DNA of 64,000 nt from Saccharopolyspora thermophila (lineage in GTDB: Bacteria; Actinomycetota; Actinomycetes; Mycobacteriales; Pseudonocardiaceae), in assembly GCF_014646075.1 (NCBI RefSeq), contig NZ_BMMT01000009.1, forward strand, positions 62,001 to 126,000. Direction: 5' to 3'. Position 1 is the first letter of the stretch, and the number at the start of each line of letters is the position of its first letter. The notes under the pieces were generated by a model. That model ran no database searches. It was given only the letters and a program-made list of their open reading frames with translations, and was not told where the DNA came from. Below are positions 43,986-52,995 of this stretch, piece by piece. A program made the translations under genes and the position numbers.

Positions 43986-44630
43986 TCACCAGGTGCGCGG
44001 GTCCGCGCCCCAGCGCGCGGGGACCCCGGCCGTGGCCAGGTCAATGGTCTGCTCGACCAGCTCCAGCAGCCGCGCCAGCTCGCGGCTGCCGTCGGCGCAG
44101 GTGGTCTGCAGCCCGATGCGCAGCGCCGCGTAGACGATGCCGACCAGGACGCGGGGCCGTAGGTCGCGCACCGGGTCGACGCCCTGCCGCCGGGCGATCT
44201 CGGTGGTCAGCAGTTCCTCGTTCAGCGCCGCCCGCCGCAGGTTGCCCGCCAGCAGCGCGGGCGTGTTGCTGATCAGGTGCTGGATGCGCAGGAACCGCGG
44301 GACGCCTTCGCGGGAGGCGGACTCCCGCACCGCGTCCAGCACTGCCTGGCGCAGGGCGACCAGCGGTGGTTCGTCGGCGGGCCGCGCGGCCAGCTCCCGG
44401 CAGACCAGCTCGTCGAACTCGGTGCCCTTGGCCAGCGCAACGTCCTCCTTGCCGTCGAAGTAGCGGAAGAAGGTCCGCGGCGAGATCTCCACGGCGGTGG
44501 CGATCTCGTCGATGGTGGTCTCGTCGTAGCCCTGGCTGAGGAACAGGTCCAGCCCCGCGTCGATCAGGGCGGACCGGGTGCGCTGCTTCTTCCGGGCCCG
44601 CAGGCCACCCTGGTCGGTCGGGGCGCTCAT
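43986..44630 (-). CDS. TetR family transcriptional regulator
   Basis: A 214-residue TetR repressor. The N-terminal helix-turn-helix is at about residues 15-62 (TTIDEIATAVEISPRTFFRYF), with a divergent ligand-binding C-terminus. The ATG at 44630 lies 116 bp from the divergent oxidoreductase gene, and an inverted repeat in between (44675-44698) is the probable operator. It may sense an electrophile or the oxidoreductase substrate. Confidence 0.85.
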   Translation of the reverse strand: MSAPTDQGGLRARKKQRTRSALIDAGLDLFLSQGYDETTIDEIATAVEISPRTFFRYFDGKEDVALAKGTEFDELVCRELAARPADEPPLVALRQAVLDAVRESASREGVPRFLRIQHLISNTPALLAGNLRRAALNEELLTTEIARRQGVDPVRDLRPRVLVGIVYAALRIGLQTTCADGSRELARLLELVEQTIDLATAGVPARWGADPRTW

Positions 44631-44674
44631 GCCCCCATTCTGCCATCAGGGCAGCGACCGACTAAAGTCATCGA

Positions 44675-44698
44675 GTGTCAACTGGCATTAAATGACAC
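44675..44698. promoter_or_regulatory. Candidate TetR operator in front of the oxidoreductase gene
   Basis: GTGTCA (44675-44680) and TGACAC (44693-44698) form inverted arms with a 12-base A/T-rich spacer, between the divergent TetR and oxidoreductase genes. Confidence 0.5.
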
Positions 44699-44745
44699 GT
44701 TTGCTGGACGGTCGGTGCCAGCCGCACCCCGTGAAGGGAGCACAG

Positions 44746-45750
44746 ATGACCAAGGGGCTGGAGATCCGCCTCGCGTCCCGCCCGAAGGGCTGGCCGACGC
44801 CGGAGAACTTCGACATCGTCGAGGTCGAGACCCCGCGGCCCGGCGAGGGCGAGCTGCTGGTGCGCAACCTCATGATGAGTGTCGATCCCTACATGCGCGG
44901 CCGGATGAACGCCGGCAGGTCCTACGTGCCGCCGTTCGAGGTCGGCAAGGCGCTGCAGGGGCGCGCGGTGGGTGAGGTGGTCGCCTCCAACGCCGAGGGC
45001 TTCCAGCCCGGCGACCACGTGGTGCACCAGTTCGGCTGGCGCGACCACGCGGTGGTTCGGCCCGAGCACGCCGTCAAGGTCGACCCGCAGGCCGCGCCGC
45101 TGGGCGCCTACCTCTACGTTCTCGGCATGCCCGGGCTCACCGCCTACGTCGGCCTCGTCGAGGTCGCCGAGCTGAAGGAGGGCGACGTCGTGTTCGTCTC
45201 CGCCGCGGCGGGCGCGGTGGGCCTGCTGGCCGGGCAGATCGCCAGGCTGCGCGGCGCGTCGCGGGTGATCGGCAGCGCCGGGTCGGCGGAGAAGGTCCGC
45301 TACCTCGTCGAGGAGGCCGGATTCGACGCCGCGTTCAACTACCACGACGGCCCGGTGGCCGAGCAGCTCGCGGCGGCCGCGCCCAATGGCATCGACGTCT
45401 ACTTCGACAACGTCGGAGGAGAGCACCTGGAGGCCGCGATCGGCGCGCTCAACGACTTCGGCCGCGTCGCCGAGTGCGGCATGATCTCCCAGTACAACGC
45501 CACCGAGCCGCAGCCCGGCCCGCGCAACATGTTCATGCTGGTCACCAAGCGGCTGAAGCTGCAGGGCTTCATCGTCACCGACCACCCGCACCGGCAGGAC
45601 CAGTTCCTCGCCGAGGTCGGCGGCTGGCTGCGCGAGGGCAGGATCACCTACCGCGAGACCGTGGTCGAGGGCCTGCGCAACGCCCCGGAGGCGTTCCTGG
45701 GCATGCTGCGCGGCGAGAACACCGGCAAGATGCTGGTCAGGATCGCCTGA
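44746..45750 (+). CDS. NADP-dependent oxidoreductase (MDR family, alkenal/curcumin reductase-like)
   Basis: A 334-residue zinc-free medium-chain reductase of the leukotriene B4 dehydrogenase/CurA type. The family marker MMSVDPYMRGRMN is at about residues 43-55, and the NADPH site is SAAAGAVGLLAGQIA near residue 150, then the DNVGGEHLEAAI block near 220. It likely reduces alpha,beta-unsaturated carbonyls and so may protect against reactive aldehydes. ATG at 44746 follows GAAGGGAG. It is divergent from, and probably repressed by, the TetR regulator. Confidence 0.87.
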   Translation: MTKGLEIRLASRPKGWPTPENFDIVEVETPRPGEGELLVRNLMMSVDPYMRGRMNAGRSYVPPFEVGKALQGRAVGEVVASNAEGFQPGDHVVHQFGWRDHAVVRPEHAVKVDPQAAPLGAYLYVLGMPGLTAYVGLVEVAELKEGDVVFVSAAAGAVGLLAGQIARLRGASRVIGSAGSAEKVRYLVEEAGFDAAFNYHDGPVAEQLAAAAPNGIDVYFDNVGGEHLEAAIGALNDFGRVAECGMISQYNATEPQPGPRNMFMLVTKRLKLQGFIVTDHPHRQDQFLAEVGGWLREGRITYRETVVEGLRNAPEAFLGMLRGENTGKMLVRIA

Positions 45751-45776
45751 GCCGTCGTCCGTCGGTCGACGTGGGT

Positions 45777-46628
45777 CTACCGCGCGTGGTCCGAAGTGGA
45801 GGGAGGCTGCTCGGCTGGGTGGGAGTCCAGCCATTCGGCCCAGGTGGTCCGGCCGCGGCGACCGCCCGGGCAGGTCAGCTCGGTGGCGACGCGCCGCAGC
45901 CGTCGCGGGGCGGGCAGGCCGATCACCCGCTGGCGGCGGCCGCGGGCCCGCTGCCAGGACCGCACCGCGTCACCGAGGGTCAGCACCTCCGGTCCGCCGA
46001 AGTCGTCGAGCCGACCCCCGGCCCCGCCGCGGACGTGCTCGGCGAGGTACTCGGCGAAGTCTCGGGCGTCCACGGGCTGGGTGGGCAGTCCGGTGGGCAG
46101 CGGCAGCACCGGCAGCCGCGCGGCGCGGGTGAGCATCCGGTCCAGCAGCCAGTGAAACTGGGTGGCGCGCGCGATGGACCACGGCACGTCGGCCACGCTC
46201 ACCAGTTCCTCGGCGGTGTGCTTGAGCCGCAGGTAGGGCAGGGCGGGCCGGTCGACGCCGACGATCGAGACGTACAGGAAGTGCTGGACCTGGGCGGCGG
46301 TGGCGGCTTCCAGCAGCCGGCTGGTGCCGTCGACGTCGACGTCGGGCGGGCTGCGCCGGAAGTCGACCGGGTGCGGGAAGCCGCGCTGCGCGACCGGGGA
46401 CCAGGTGGCCGCGTGCACCACGGTGTGTGCGTCGGCGACCAGCTCGGCAACCCCCTCGCCGGTGGTGAGGTCGCCGCGCACCCATTCCACCTCGGGGTCG
46501 GTCCCGGGGCGGCGGGTGAGGATGCGCACCCGGTGGGTGGGTGTGAGCAGGCGCACGAGCTCGCGGCCCAGGTGTCCGGTTCCCCCGGTGATCGCGACTG
46601 CGCCCGTCGTGGCGTTCCCGGCGTCCAT
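45777..46628 (-). CDS. NmrA-like NAD(P)-binding protein
   Basis: A 283-residue atypical short-chain reductase of the NmrA/YtfG type: cofactor motif TGGTGHLGRELVRLL (about 14-28), THAT-type segment VVHAATWSP near residue 70 and a YVSIVGVDRP strand near 118. The usual YxxxK pair is imperfect (YLRLKHTAEE), as in the NmrA-like subgroup, where enzymes can be redox sensors or quinone reductases. ATG at 46628 is preferred over 46664 on spacing from GGGGG. Confidence 0.8.
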   Translation of the reverse strand: MDAGNATTGAVAITGGTGHLGRELVRLLTPTHRVRILTRRPGTDPEVEWVRGDLTTGEGVAELVADAHTVVHAATWSPVAQRGFPHPVDFRRSPPDVDVDGTSRLLEAATAAQVQHFLYVSIVGVDRPALPYLRLKHTAEELVSVADVPWSIARATQFHWLLDRMLTRAARLPVLPLPTGLPTQPVDARDFAEYLAEHVRGGAGGRLDDFGGPEVLTLGDAVRSWQRARGRRQRVIGLPAPRRLRRVATELTCPGGRRGRTTWAEWLDSHPAEQPPSTSDHAR

Positions 46629-46693
46629 GGCGGCACCCCCGGCGTCCGTCTCGGCCGACCTCACTGTCGCACCGGGGCTCGGCCGCTGCCGGT

Positions 46694-47314
46694 TCAGCGG
46701 CCGAGCAGCGGACCGGTCAGGTCATCCAGGACACCGCCGAGGCCCGGCAGCAGGCTCGGCTCCGGCTCGAAGCGGCCGGGCGGCGTGGATTCCGACGGCG
46801 GTGCGATCCCGCTCGAGTCGTCCTCGGGTGGCGTCGACTCGTCCGGCGGCGTCGGCTTGCCCGGCTGCCTCGCGTCGCTGGGCGGTGTCGGTTCGCCGGG
46901 CGCCGCCGTCGGCGGGGCGGTCTCCTGCAGGGCCGACGGCTCGATGGTGGGCGTGGTCGTCGTGGTGTCCGGCTCGTCGGACTCGGTCGTGGGTTCCGGC
47001 CGGGCCGGCGTGGTGGTGGCCGGGGCCGGGGCTTGGCTGGCGAGCAGCTGCGGCGGCGGGGTCGGCGCGCCCAGGTCCGGCACGGTCGGGACGACCTCCG
47101 GGGCCAGCAGCTGCGCGGCGGGCGCGGCAGCGGCCCGCGGCGCAGGGGCGGGGCTGTCGTCGCCGTAGTCGGCGCTGCTGACCGCGATCACGGTGAGGAA
47201 AACCGCGACGGCGTACCCGACCACGCGCGGCGGGGTACCGGGCCGCCACGTCCTGGGCTCCACCCGGCGGTGGCGCCCACGAGTGCGGGCTCGCGGCAAC
47301 GATGACGGACGCAC
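46694..47314 (-). CDS. Membrane-anchored Pro/Thr-rich hypothetical protein
   Basis: A 206-residue protein: basic N-terminal 30 residues, one hydrophobic segment (about 32-48, VVGYAVAVFLTVIAVSS), then about 150 low-complexity residues rich in Pro, Thr, Ala and Glu, and a hydrophobic LLPGLGGVLDDLTGPLLG tail. It looks like a type II membrane protein with a surface-exposed spacer. I do not recognise a family and assign no function. Confidence 0.62.
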   Translation of the reverse strand: MRPSSLPRARTRGRHRRVEPRTWRPGTPPRVVGYAVAVFLTVIAVSSADYGDDSPAPAPRAAAAPAAQLLAPEVVPTVPDLGAPTPPPQLLASQAPAPATTTPARPEPTTESDEPDTTTTTPTIEPSALQETAPPTAAPGEPTPPSDARQPGKPTPPDESTPPEDDSSGIAPPSESTPPGRFEPEPSLLPGLGGVLDDLTGPLLGR

Positions 47315-47445
47315 CTGAAGTCACCCCACTGTCCGGACAGGTCTGTTCGCAGCAAAGCCGTCACTCGAATGGGTGACGGCGACAAGCGAACCCTACGACA
47401 CCGCCGCGGCCGCGCGCCACCCCCGCCGATGTCCCGCACACAAGA

Positions 47446-48420
47446 TCATCGCTGGTCGGCGGGGGTGTCGGCGACGACGCGGAATCCGATGTTGCCGCTG
47501 GAGCTGTCCGGGGTGTTGCTGGTGCGCGCAGCGACCCGGTAGCGGTTGCAGTACGAGGCGTGGCACAGATACGAGCCGCCGCGCATCACCTTCGCGCTGC
47601 CGTCGGCCGGTCCGGTGGGATCGGTCACCAGCGACGAACCGTGCTCGGTGCCCCACCAGTCCGAGCACCACTCCCACACGTTTCCCGCGACGTTGTACAG
47701 GCCGAACCCGTTGGGCTCGAAGGCGTCCACCGGCGCCGTACCGCGGTAGCCGTCCTCCGCGGTGTTCTTCACCGGGAACTGCCCCTGCCAGATGTTGCAG
47801 CGGTGCTGCCCGCCCGGGGTCAGCTCGTCGCCCCACGGGAAGCGCCGACCGGACAGCCCGCCGCGCGCGGCGTACTCCCACTCGGCCTCCGTCGGCAACC
47901 GGGTGCCCGACCAGCGGCAGTAGGCGACGGCGTCGTGCCAGGACACGTGCACCACCGGATGATCGGCGCGGTCCGCCACAGTGGACCCTGGTCCCTCGGG
48001 GGCGCGCCAGCAGGCCCCCTCCACCCCGCACCACCACGGCGTCTGCTGCGGGCGCGGGGAAACCTTCCGCAGCGCCCTCGGCAGGAACCCGGCGAAGACG
48101 TACGACCAGCCGAACCGCTCGGCGTCGGTGACGTAACCGGTGGCGGCCACGAACTCGCCGAACTGCGCGTTGGTCACCGTGTGCACCGCGATGCGGAACG
48201 GGGACAGCGCCACCGGACGCACCGGGCCCTCGCCGTCGGCGGGGAACCCGTCGGTGTCCTCGGTGCCCATCTGGAACGTCCCACCCGGCAGGTCCGCGAA
48301 CACCGCCGCGACCGCGGTCGGCGCGGGCGCGGGTTCCGGCGCGGGGGAGCTCGGCGCGGCCCCGCCGAGGGCGCCTCGGGTCGGGCCGCAGCATCCTGAG
48401 TGCTCGATCACGGCCTCCAC
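47446..48420 (-). CDS. Formylglycine-generating enzyme (copper-dependent FGE/SUMF1 family)
   Basis: A 324-residue FGE. The catalytic cysteine pair C286/C291 is present in RGGSYLCHASYCNRYR, so it belongs to the active copper-oxidase class and not to the Cys-less sulfatase-modifying paralogues. Other landmarks are LPTEAEWEYAARGG, FPWGDEL and NVWEWCSDWW. FGE converts Cys in CxPxR of type I sulfatases to formylglycine in the cytoplasm. The GTG at 48420 is the likely start, with a Cys-Cys-Gly-Pro segment close to the N-terminus. No sulfatase gene is nearby. Confidence 0.9.
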   Translation of the reverse strand: MEAVIEHSGCCGPTRGALGGAAPSSPAPEPAPAPTAVAAVFADLPGGTFQMGTEDTDGFPADGEGPVRPVALSPFRIAVHTVTNAQFGEFVAATGYVTDAERFGWSYVFAGFLPRALRKVSPRPQQTPWWCGVEGACWRAPEGPGSTVADRADHPVVHVSWHDAVAYCRWSGTRLPTEAEWEYAARGGLSGRRFPWGDELTPGGQHRCNIWQGQFPVKNTAEDGYRGTAPVDAFEPNGFGLYNVAGNVWEWCSDWWGTEHGSSLVTDPTGPADGSAKVMRGGSYLCHASYCNRYRVAARTSNTPDSSSGNIGFRVVADTPADQR

Positions 48421-48580
48421 CGTAAGCGGTGCCGCGCGAGCCGCCCGCAGCCGTGTTCGAGTCGGTATGCCGACCCTCGGCAGCGGGTGACCCGATCCGA
48501 GAAGTGTCCGGAGTGGACGTTCAGAGTGCGGGCGTTGATGGCCAGCATCGCCGAGCGGGGCCTGCTGGGTCGGTAGCAGA

Positions 48581-48613
48581 GCGCCGGCCCCGCCGGGGTG
48601 GCGAGGCCGGCGC
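48581..48613 (-). terminator. Hairpin terminator of small membrane protein gene
   Basis: Nine-bp outer stem GCGCCGGCC (48581-48589) with GGCCGGCGC (48605-48613) and a complementary inner part, 16 bp past the stop codon at 48629. Confidence 0.7.
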
Positions 48614-48628
48614 CCGACCGAAAGCGCC

Positions 48629-48790
48629 TCAGCGGTGGCCGAACAGCCGGATGTCCCGCTTCAGCTGCGCCGCCAGATCCCGCACCCGGCGGTCCAGCGG
48701 CCCATTGTCGTCCAGCACGTCGGTGAACATCACAGCACCCAGGATCAACACCAACAACATGGCCACAACGACGACGAACACGTTCCTCAC
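48629..48790 (-). CDS. Small membrane protein, 53 aa
   Basis: A single-helix protein: start VRNVFVVVVAMLLVLILGAVMF gives one transmembrane segment, followed by a charged helix DRRVRDLAAQLKRDIRLFGHR. GTG at 48790 is chosen because GAGGGCAGAAGG lies upstream; starts further 5' (48808, 48907) lack ribosome sites. A strong hairpin terminator follows. Function unknown. Confidence 0.6.
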   Translation of the reverse strand: MRNVFVVVVAMLLVLILGAVMFTDVLDDNGPLDRRVRDLAAQLKRDIRLFGHR

Positions 48791-48997
48791 CCCTTCTGCC
48801 CTCACCATCGGTGGCGATCGGTTTTCGTTACCGGTGGACGCGTTACCGGTGGGACGCGTTGCGGTGCCGAACGTGACGCGCGTTGCACCACCGGCGGGGA
48901 CCAGCACCGCCCGCCAGCGGTGGCAGTAGGATCACCGCCGAGCACGTCCGGCCGAACGGGCGGTCCCCGCAGGACCCGCGAAGACTAGCCTGGAGAG

Positions 48998-49381
48998 ATG
49001 GCGACCAACCGACCCAATCCTGCGCAGTGGGTCTGGTACGCCTTCGGCGGCAAGCTGCCGGACCGGTGCGCCGAGTGGGTGCTGCACGACGTCACCTGCC
49101 GCACGTGGGTGCTGCGGCACCTGGTGCGCGCCCTGATCCAGCTCGCGCCGTTCTGCCTGCTGGTCCTGCTGCCCGGTCCGCTGTGGATCAGGCTGACCTC
49201 GATCCTGCTCGGCCTGCTGGTCGGCCTGTTCTACTCGCTGTGCTACATGGGCGAGACGGCCGAGCACCGTGCGATCAAGCACGGGTTCCCGGCGGGCATG
49301 GCCCGCGAGACGCGGGAACTGCGGCGCGACGTCCGCCGTGCCGCCAAGCACGGCATCGGCTACCGGCCCTGGTGGGAGTGA
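48998..49381 (+). CDS. DUF5313 family membrane protein
   Basis: A 127-residue protein opening with RPNPAQWVWYAFGGKLPDR, the hallmark of DUF5313 in mycobacteria and Pseudonocardiales. Two hydrophobic segments (about 45-60 and 65-85) are followed by a basic C-terminal tail. Role unknown. It overlaps nothing and is followed after 4 bp by the DAO-type oxidase, suggesting co-transcription. Confidence 0.78.
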   Translation: MATNRPNPAQWVWYAFGGKLPDRCAEWVLHDVTCRTWVLRHLVRALIQLAPFCLLVLLPGPLWIRLTSILLGLLVGLFYSLCYMGETAEHRAIKHGFPAGMARETRELRRDVRRAAKHGIGYRPWWE

Positions 49382-49385
49382 CCGG

Positions 49386-50774
49386 ATGGACATCGACGCG
49401 GCGTTGGCCGACGCCGACATCGCGGTGCTGTGGCTGGACCGCGCCGACCGGCCACCGCCCCGCGCACCGCTGGCGCGGGACCGGCGAGCCGATCTCGCGG
49501 TCGTCGGCGGCGGGTTCACCGGCCTGTGGGCGGCGATCCTCGCCAAGCAGCGGAATCCGCACCTTGACGTCGTGCTCCTGGAGGCGGACCTGCTCGGGGC
49601 GGGCGGCAGCGGACGCAACGGTGGCTTCCTCTCCGAGTCGCTGACGCACGGCCTGGCCCACGGGGTGGTGCGCTGGCCCGGGGAACTCGCGCGGTTGGTC
49701 GCGCTCGGGCGCCAGAATCTGCAGGAGATCGGGGAGTTCGTCCGTGCCGAGGGCATCGACGCGGACCTGCGGCTGTGCGGCAGGACCAGCGTGGCCACCC
49801 GGCCGCACGAGGTCGGCGAGCTCAGCGACGAGGCGGAGCTGTACCGCGAACACGGCATGGCCGCCCGGTTCCTGGGCGCGGGCGGGATGCGCGCGGACGT
49901 GGCGTCGCCGACCTACCGGGCCGGGCTCCGGTTGCCCGACGCCGGTGGACTGGTCGACCCGGCCCGGCTGCTGTGGGGTTTGGCGGCCGCCGCGGAACGA
50001 CTCGGGGTGCGGCTGCACGAGAACACCCCGGTGCGCGGGCTGCGCCGAGACCGGACCGGCGTCCGGCTGCGCACTCCACACGGGACGGTGCGGGCAGCGG
50101 GCGTGGTGCTGGGCACCAGCGCCTTCCCGGCCCCGCTGCGCTCGATCCGCAGGTACGTGCTGCCGATCTGGGATTACGTGCTGGTCACCGAGCCGCTCTC
50201 GGAGCAGCAGTGGGCGTCGTTGCGGTGGCGGGACCGGCAGGGCATCACCGACAGCGGCAACCACTTCCACTACTACCGGCCCACCCCGGACGGCCGGATT
50301 TTGTGGGGCGGGCACGAGCCGGTGTATCACTTCGGCGGCCGCACCGCTGCGGAGCTCGCCCGCTGCGACCGCGCGCACCGACGACTGGCGCGGCACTTCT
50401 TCGCCACCTTCCCGCAGCTGGAGGGGGTGCGGTTCACACACCGATGGGGCGGCCCGATCGACTCGACGACCCGGTTCACGCCGCTGTTCGGCTGCGACCG
50501 GGCGGTGGCCTACGCCGTCGGCTACACCGGCCTGGGCGTGGCGGCGTCCCGGTTCGGCGCGAACACCGTGCTGGACCTGCTGTGGGGCGAGGACACCGAA
50601 CGCACCCGACTGGCGATGGTGCGCGACCGGCCGGTGCCGTTCCCGCCGGAACCGCTGCGCTGGCCGCTGGTCCGCTACACCACCCGAGCCCTGGCCAGAG
50701 CCGACGAGGACGGCGGTCGCCGCGGCCGCTGGCTGAGCCTGCTGGACCGGCGCGGACTCGGTCTCGGCTCCTGA
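49386..50774 (+). CDS. FAD-dependent oxidoreductase (DAO family)
   Basis: A 462-residue D-amino acid oxidase/glycine oxidase-superfamily flavoprotein. The FAD-binding motif is ADLAVVGGGFTGLWAA (about 35-50), followed by GSGRNGGF near residue 78, typical of gamma-glutamylputrescine oxidase-like proteins, and GYTGLGVAASRFGANT near residue 380. It oxidises an amine or amino acid, producing H2O2; substrate unknown. Its start is 4 bp after the DUF5313 stop. It converges on the ferritin-like gene of the MNIO operon with 44 bp between stops. Confidence 0.84.
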   Translation: MDIDAALADADIAVLWLDRADRPPPRAPLARDRRADLAVVGGGFTGLWAAILAKQRNPHLDVVLLEADLLGAGGSGRNGGFLSESLTHGLAHGVVRWPGELARLVALGRQNLQEIGEFVRAEGIDADLRLCGRTSVATRPHEVGELSDEAELYREHGMAARFLGAGGMRADVASPTYRAGLRLPDAGGLVDPARLLWGLAAAAERLGVRLHENTPVRGLRRDRTGVRLRTPHGTVRAAGVVLGTSAFPAPLRSIRRYVLPIWDYVLVTEPLSEQQWASLRWRDRQGITDSGNHFHYYRPTPDGRILWGGHEPVYHFGGRTAAELARCDRAHRRLARHFFATFPQLEGVRFTHRWGGPIDSTTRFTPLFGCDRAVAYAVGYTGLGVAASRFGANTVLDLLWGEDTERTRLAMVRDRPVPFPPEPLRWPLVRYTTRALARADEDGGRRGRWLSLLDRRGLGLGS

Positions 50775-50818
50775 CGCGCGGCGGGGTCCCCGGACGCGCC
50801 GGGAACCTGACATCGCCG

Positions 50819-52165
50819 TCAGCGGAGTTCGAGGTCCATGAGCAGGTTGATCTGGCGCTGCACGCCGTCATCACCGCCGAGCTCGGGGAAGTGCTTCACC
50901 GCCTGCTCACACAGCTCCACCAGGTGCTGCTTCTTGGTCTGCCTGCCGCTCGGGAACTCGTAGTACTCGAACGACGGTCCGGCGTGCGGGATGGGACCCG
51001 GTTGCCGCGATTCGGTGTGGAGCGGCGTGCGGACCAGCCGGTCGGCGATGGGGTAGAGCACGCCCTGCATGATCGCGATGCTGTTGCGCTCGAGCCCGTA
51101 GCGGCGGCTGTACAGCACGTCCCGCTCGGTGCCGGGCAGCTTGCCCCAGCGCAGGTCGTTGGTGGGCGTGTTGAACAGTTTGTCGAGGATGCAGAGCAGG
51201 TAACAGTACGCGGCGTTGAACAGTTGCATCAGTGCGTGGACCGACTGGTTCTCCAGTGGGCCGCCCGGTGCGAAGTCGGCGATCCGAGGGTCGTCGATGA
51301 CCGGCCAGACGGCGTGCGGGTCGTCGATGGTGAAGTCGTAGCCCTCCTCGGCGTTGCCCGCGCCGATGCCCTCGATGTGCTTTTTGATTCGTAGGAACTT
51401 CTCGTAGTGGGTGAACTCCTCGTACCCCGGCCTGGGGTTCTCCGGGTCTGTCGGTGCCGTCGTGTGGTGGTTCTCGCTGCCTTCGCCCTGCTCGATAATG
51501 GTGCGGAGGGCGGCCTGGACGTCCTTGAAATTCTTGATCAGGATGGGGTGGCCGGCCCCGAACTGGTTCCAGAACCCCCGGCGGTACTGGTACTCCACGT
51601 TCGTCTCGAGCCAGTTGATCTGGTTTTGCAGCCGCGTGAAGCCCCGTTCGATCTTCCGGTAGAACGCGCCGAGGCTGGTGTACTGCTCGAGGTCGTCCGG
51701 CTGGGCGCGGAACACGTCCGCCTCCTCGAGCTTGTCCGGCTTTTCGATCTCGATGAAGGTGTCGACGTGCTCGGTCGACAGGCGCCGCAGGTGCAAATCC
51801 AGCGGTGGCGTCCGGTGCAGCATCCGCGACGGGAACTCCGGCAGGAAGGCCCGATCGTAGAAGTCGATGTCGGCGCCGTAGCCGATGGCGATCATCATGT
51901 TGCGGACCAGGCACAGGTGCAGCATCTCCTCGATGGCCACCCCGATCAGGGTGCGCAGCGCGCCCTGCTGCGGTGCCCACTGCGAGTAGCCCCGTGTCCG
52001 GATGGAGTAGGCGGAGTACAGGTACGGCGGGATGGTGGACATCTCGACCTGTGCGGCCACCTTGAGGTGCTTGGCCAGGTCGTCCAGGTTGTCGATCTCC
52101 TTGGTCGGGTCGAGCGCGCAGACGGGAACGGTGGGCTGTACTGCCCTGACTTCGGTGGTGGTCAT
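50819..52165 (-). CDS. Ferritin-like di-iron protein (VioB/RebD-type ferritin-like domain) in MNIO operon
   Basis: A 448-residue protein with an N-terminal ferritin-like domain of the kind found in VioB, RebD and StaD. E41 lies in AQVEMSTIPPYL, and E79/E80 and H83 in GVAIEEMLHLCLVRNMM, a plausible di-iron site. The large C-terminal part has no obvious haem motif. In VioB/RebD the domain oxidatively couples imino acids, but stand-alone homologues are uncharacterised. The ATG overlaps the DUF2063 stop (ATGA), so it is translationally coupled as the last gene of the operon. Its role in metal storage or in oxidation of the Cys/His-rich partner is open. Confidence 0.78.
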   Translation of the reverse strand: MTTTEVRAVQPTVPVCALDPTKEIDNLDDLAKHLKVAAQVEMSTIPPYLYSAYSIRTRGYSQWAPQQGALRTLIGVAIEEMLHLCLVRNMMIAIGYGADIDFYDRAFLPEFPSRMLHRTPPLDLHLRRLSTEHVDTFIEIEKPDKLEEADVFRAQPDDLEQYTSLGAFYRKIERGFTRLQNQINWLETNVEYQYRRGFWNQFGAGHPILIKNFKDVQAALRTIIEQGEGSENHHTTAPTDPENPRPGYEEFTHYEKFLRIKKHIEGIGAGNAEEGYDFTIDDPHAVWPVIDDPRIADFAPGGPLENQSVHALMQLFNAAYCYLLCILDKLFNTPTNDLRWGKLPGTERDVLYSRRYGLERNSIAIMQGVLYPIADRLVRTPLHTESRQPGPIPHAGPSFEYYEFPSGRQTKKQHLVELCEQAVKHFPELGGDDGVQRQINLLMDLELR

Positions 52166-52995
52166 CGCAGGCCGCTTTCTACGAGGGTGTGGTGCGTGGT
52201 GTCCGGCGGTGCGCCCCCGGCATCCGGTCGGTCGATCGCGGTGAACAACCGCGCCCGGACCCAGTCCCGCAACCAGGCCCGGCCCGTCTTCGGGTCCACG
52301 TCGCCCAGCGCGGTGCCGACCGGTGTCCCGCTCGCCAGGGCGCGCAGCGCCCGGAACGCCCCGGGCCCGACCTCGCGGGTGACGACGTGGCCGTCGCGCC
52401 GGGCTACGGCCAGCAGGCTCGGCCGCGGCGCGGGGATCGGCGGGTCCTCGCCACGGTGCACGGCGAGGGTGTACTCGTGGACCGGGAACCGGGCCGGGAT
52501 GAGACCCAGCCCCGGTGCCGGTCGCAGCACGAGGTCCGGCCGCATCGGGTCGTCGGGCACCTCGACACCACCGCAGCCGTCGTCGGGGGCGTCGAGTGCG
52601 TCGTTGACGGCGCGCTCGAACCGCAGCAGGTCGATCACCAGGTCCGGCCAGGACTCCCCGCCGGTGTCGGGCTGGGTGGCCTCGACGTGCTCGGCGAAAC
52701 CGTCGGCCAGCCGGAACAGGGTGCGGGAGCGGGACGGCCGCGCGTCCAGGAAGTCCAGCGCGAACCGGTCGAACAGCTCCCGGCCCAGCAGGTGGCACGC
52801 CGCCGGGTGGAAGCCGCGCATCGCCTCCACCAACCGCAACCGGTAACCCCGCCAGTACACGGCCAGCCGCTCCCGGGCGCTCAGCCGCGCCGAGGCGGTC
52901 ACCACCTGCTCGACGTCGGCGGGCAGGCCGTCGGGGTCCAGCATCGCCCGCTGCATCCAGCGCTGGAGCTCGGCGAGCCCGAGCGGGTCAGGCAT
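52162..52995 (-). CDS. DUF2063 family protein, MNIO partner (BufC/MbnC-like)
   Basis: A 277-residue protein with the DUF2063 N-terminal domain: [32 protein letters not shown] and [10 protein letters not shown]. This is the putative substrate-recognition partner of DUF692 enzymes. In methanobactin and bufferin loci the DUF692 enzyme works as a complex with such a partner (MbnC, BufC). Start ATG at 52995 overlaps the DUF692 end by 8 bp. C-terminal half (about 150-277) may be a winged-helix-like segment. Together with the next gene it forms a BC-type modifying pair. Confidence 0.8.
   Translation of the reverse strand: MPDPLGLAELQRWMQRAMLDPDGLPADVEQVVTASARLSARERLAVYWRGYRLRLVEAMRGFHPAACHLLGRELFDRFALDFLDARPSRSRTLFRLADGFAEHVEATQPDTGGESWPDLVIDLLRFERAVNDALDAPDDGCGGVEVPDDPMRPDLVLRPAPGLGLIPARFPVHEYTLAVHRGEDPPIPAPRPSLLAVARRDGHVVTREVGPGAFRALRALASGTPVGTALGDVDPKTGRAWLRDWVRARLFTAIDRPDAGGAPPDTTHHTLVESGLR

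Noticed and set aside
48445-48490. GTTCGAGTC segment that looks like a tRNA T-loop
   Set aside because: No matching acceptor or anticodon stems could be folded around it.
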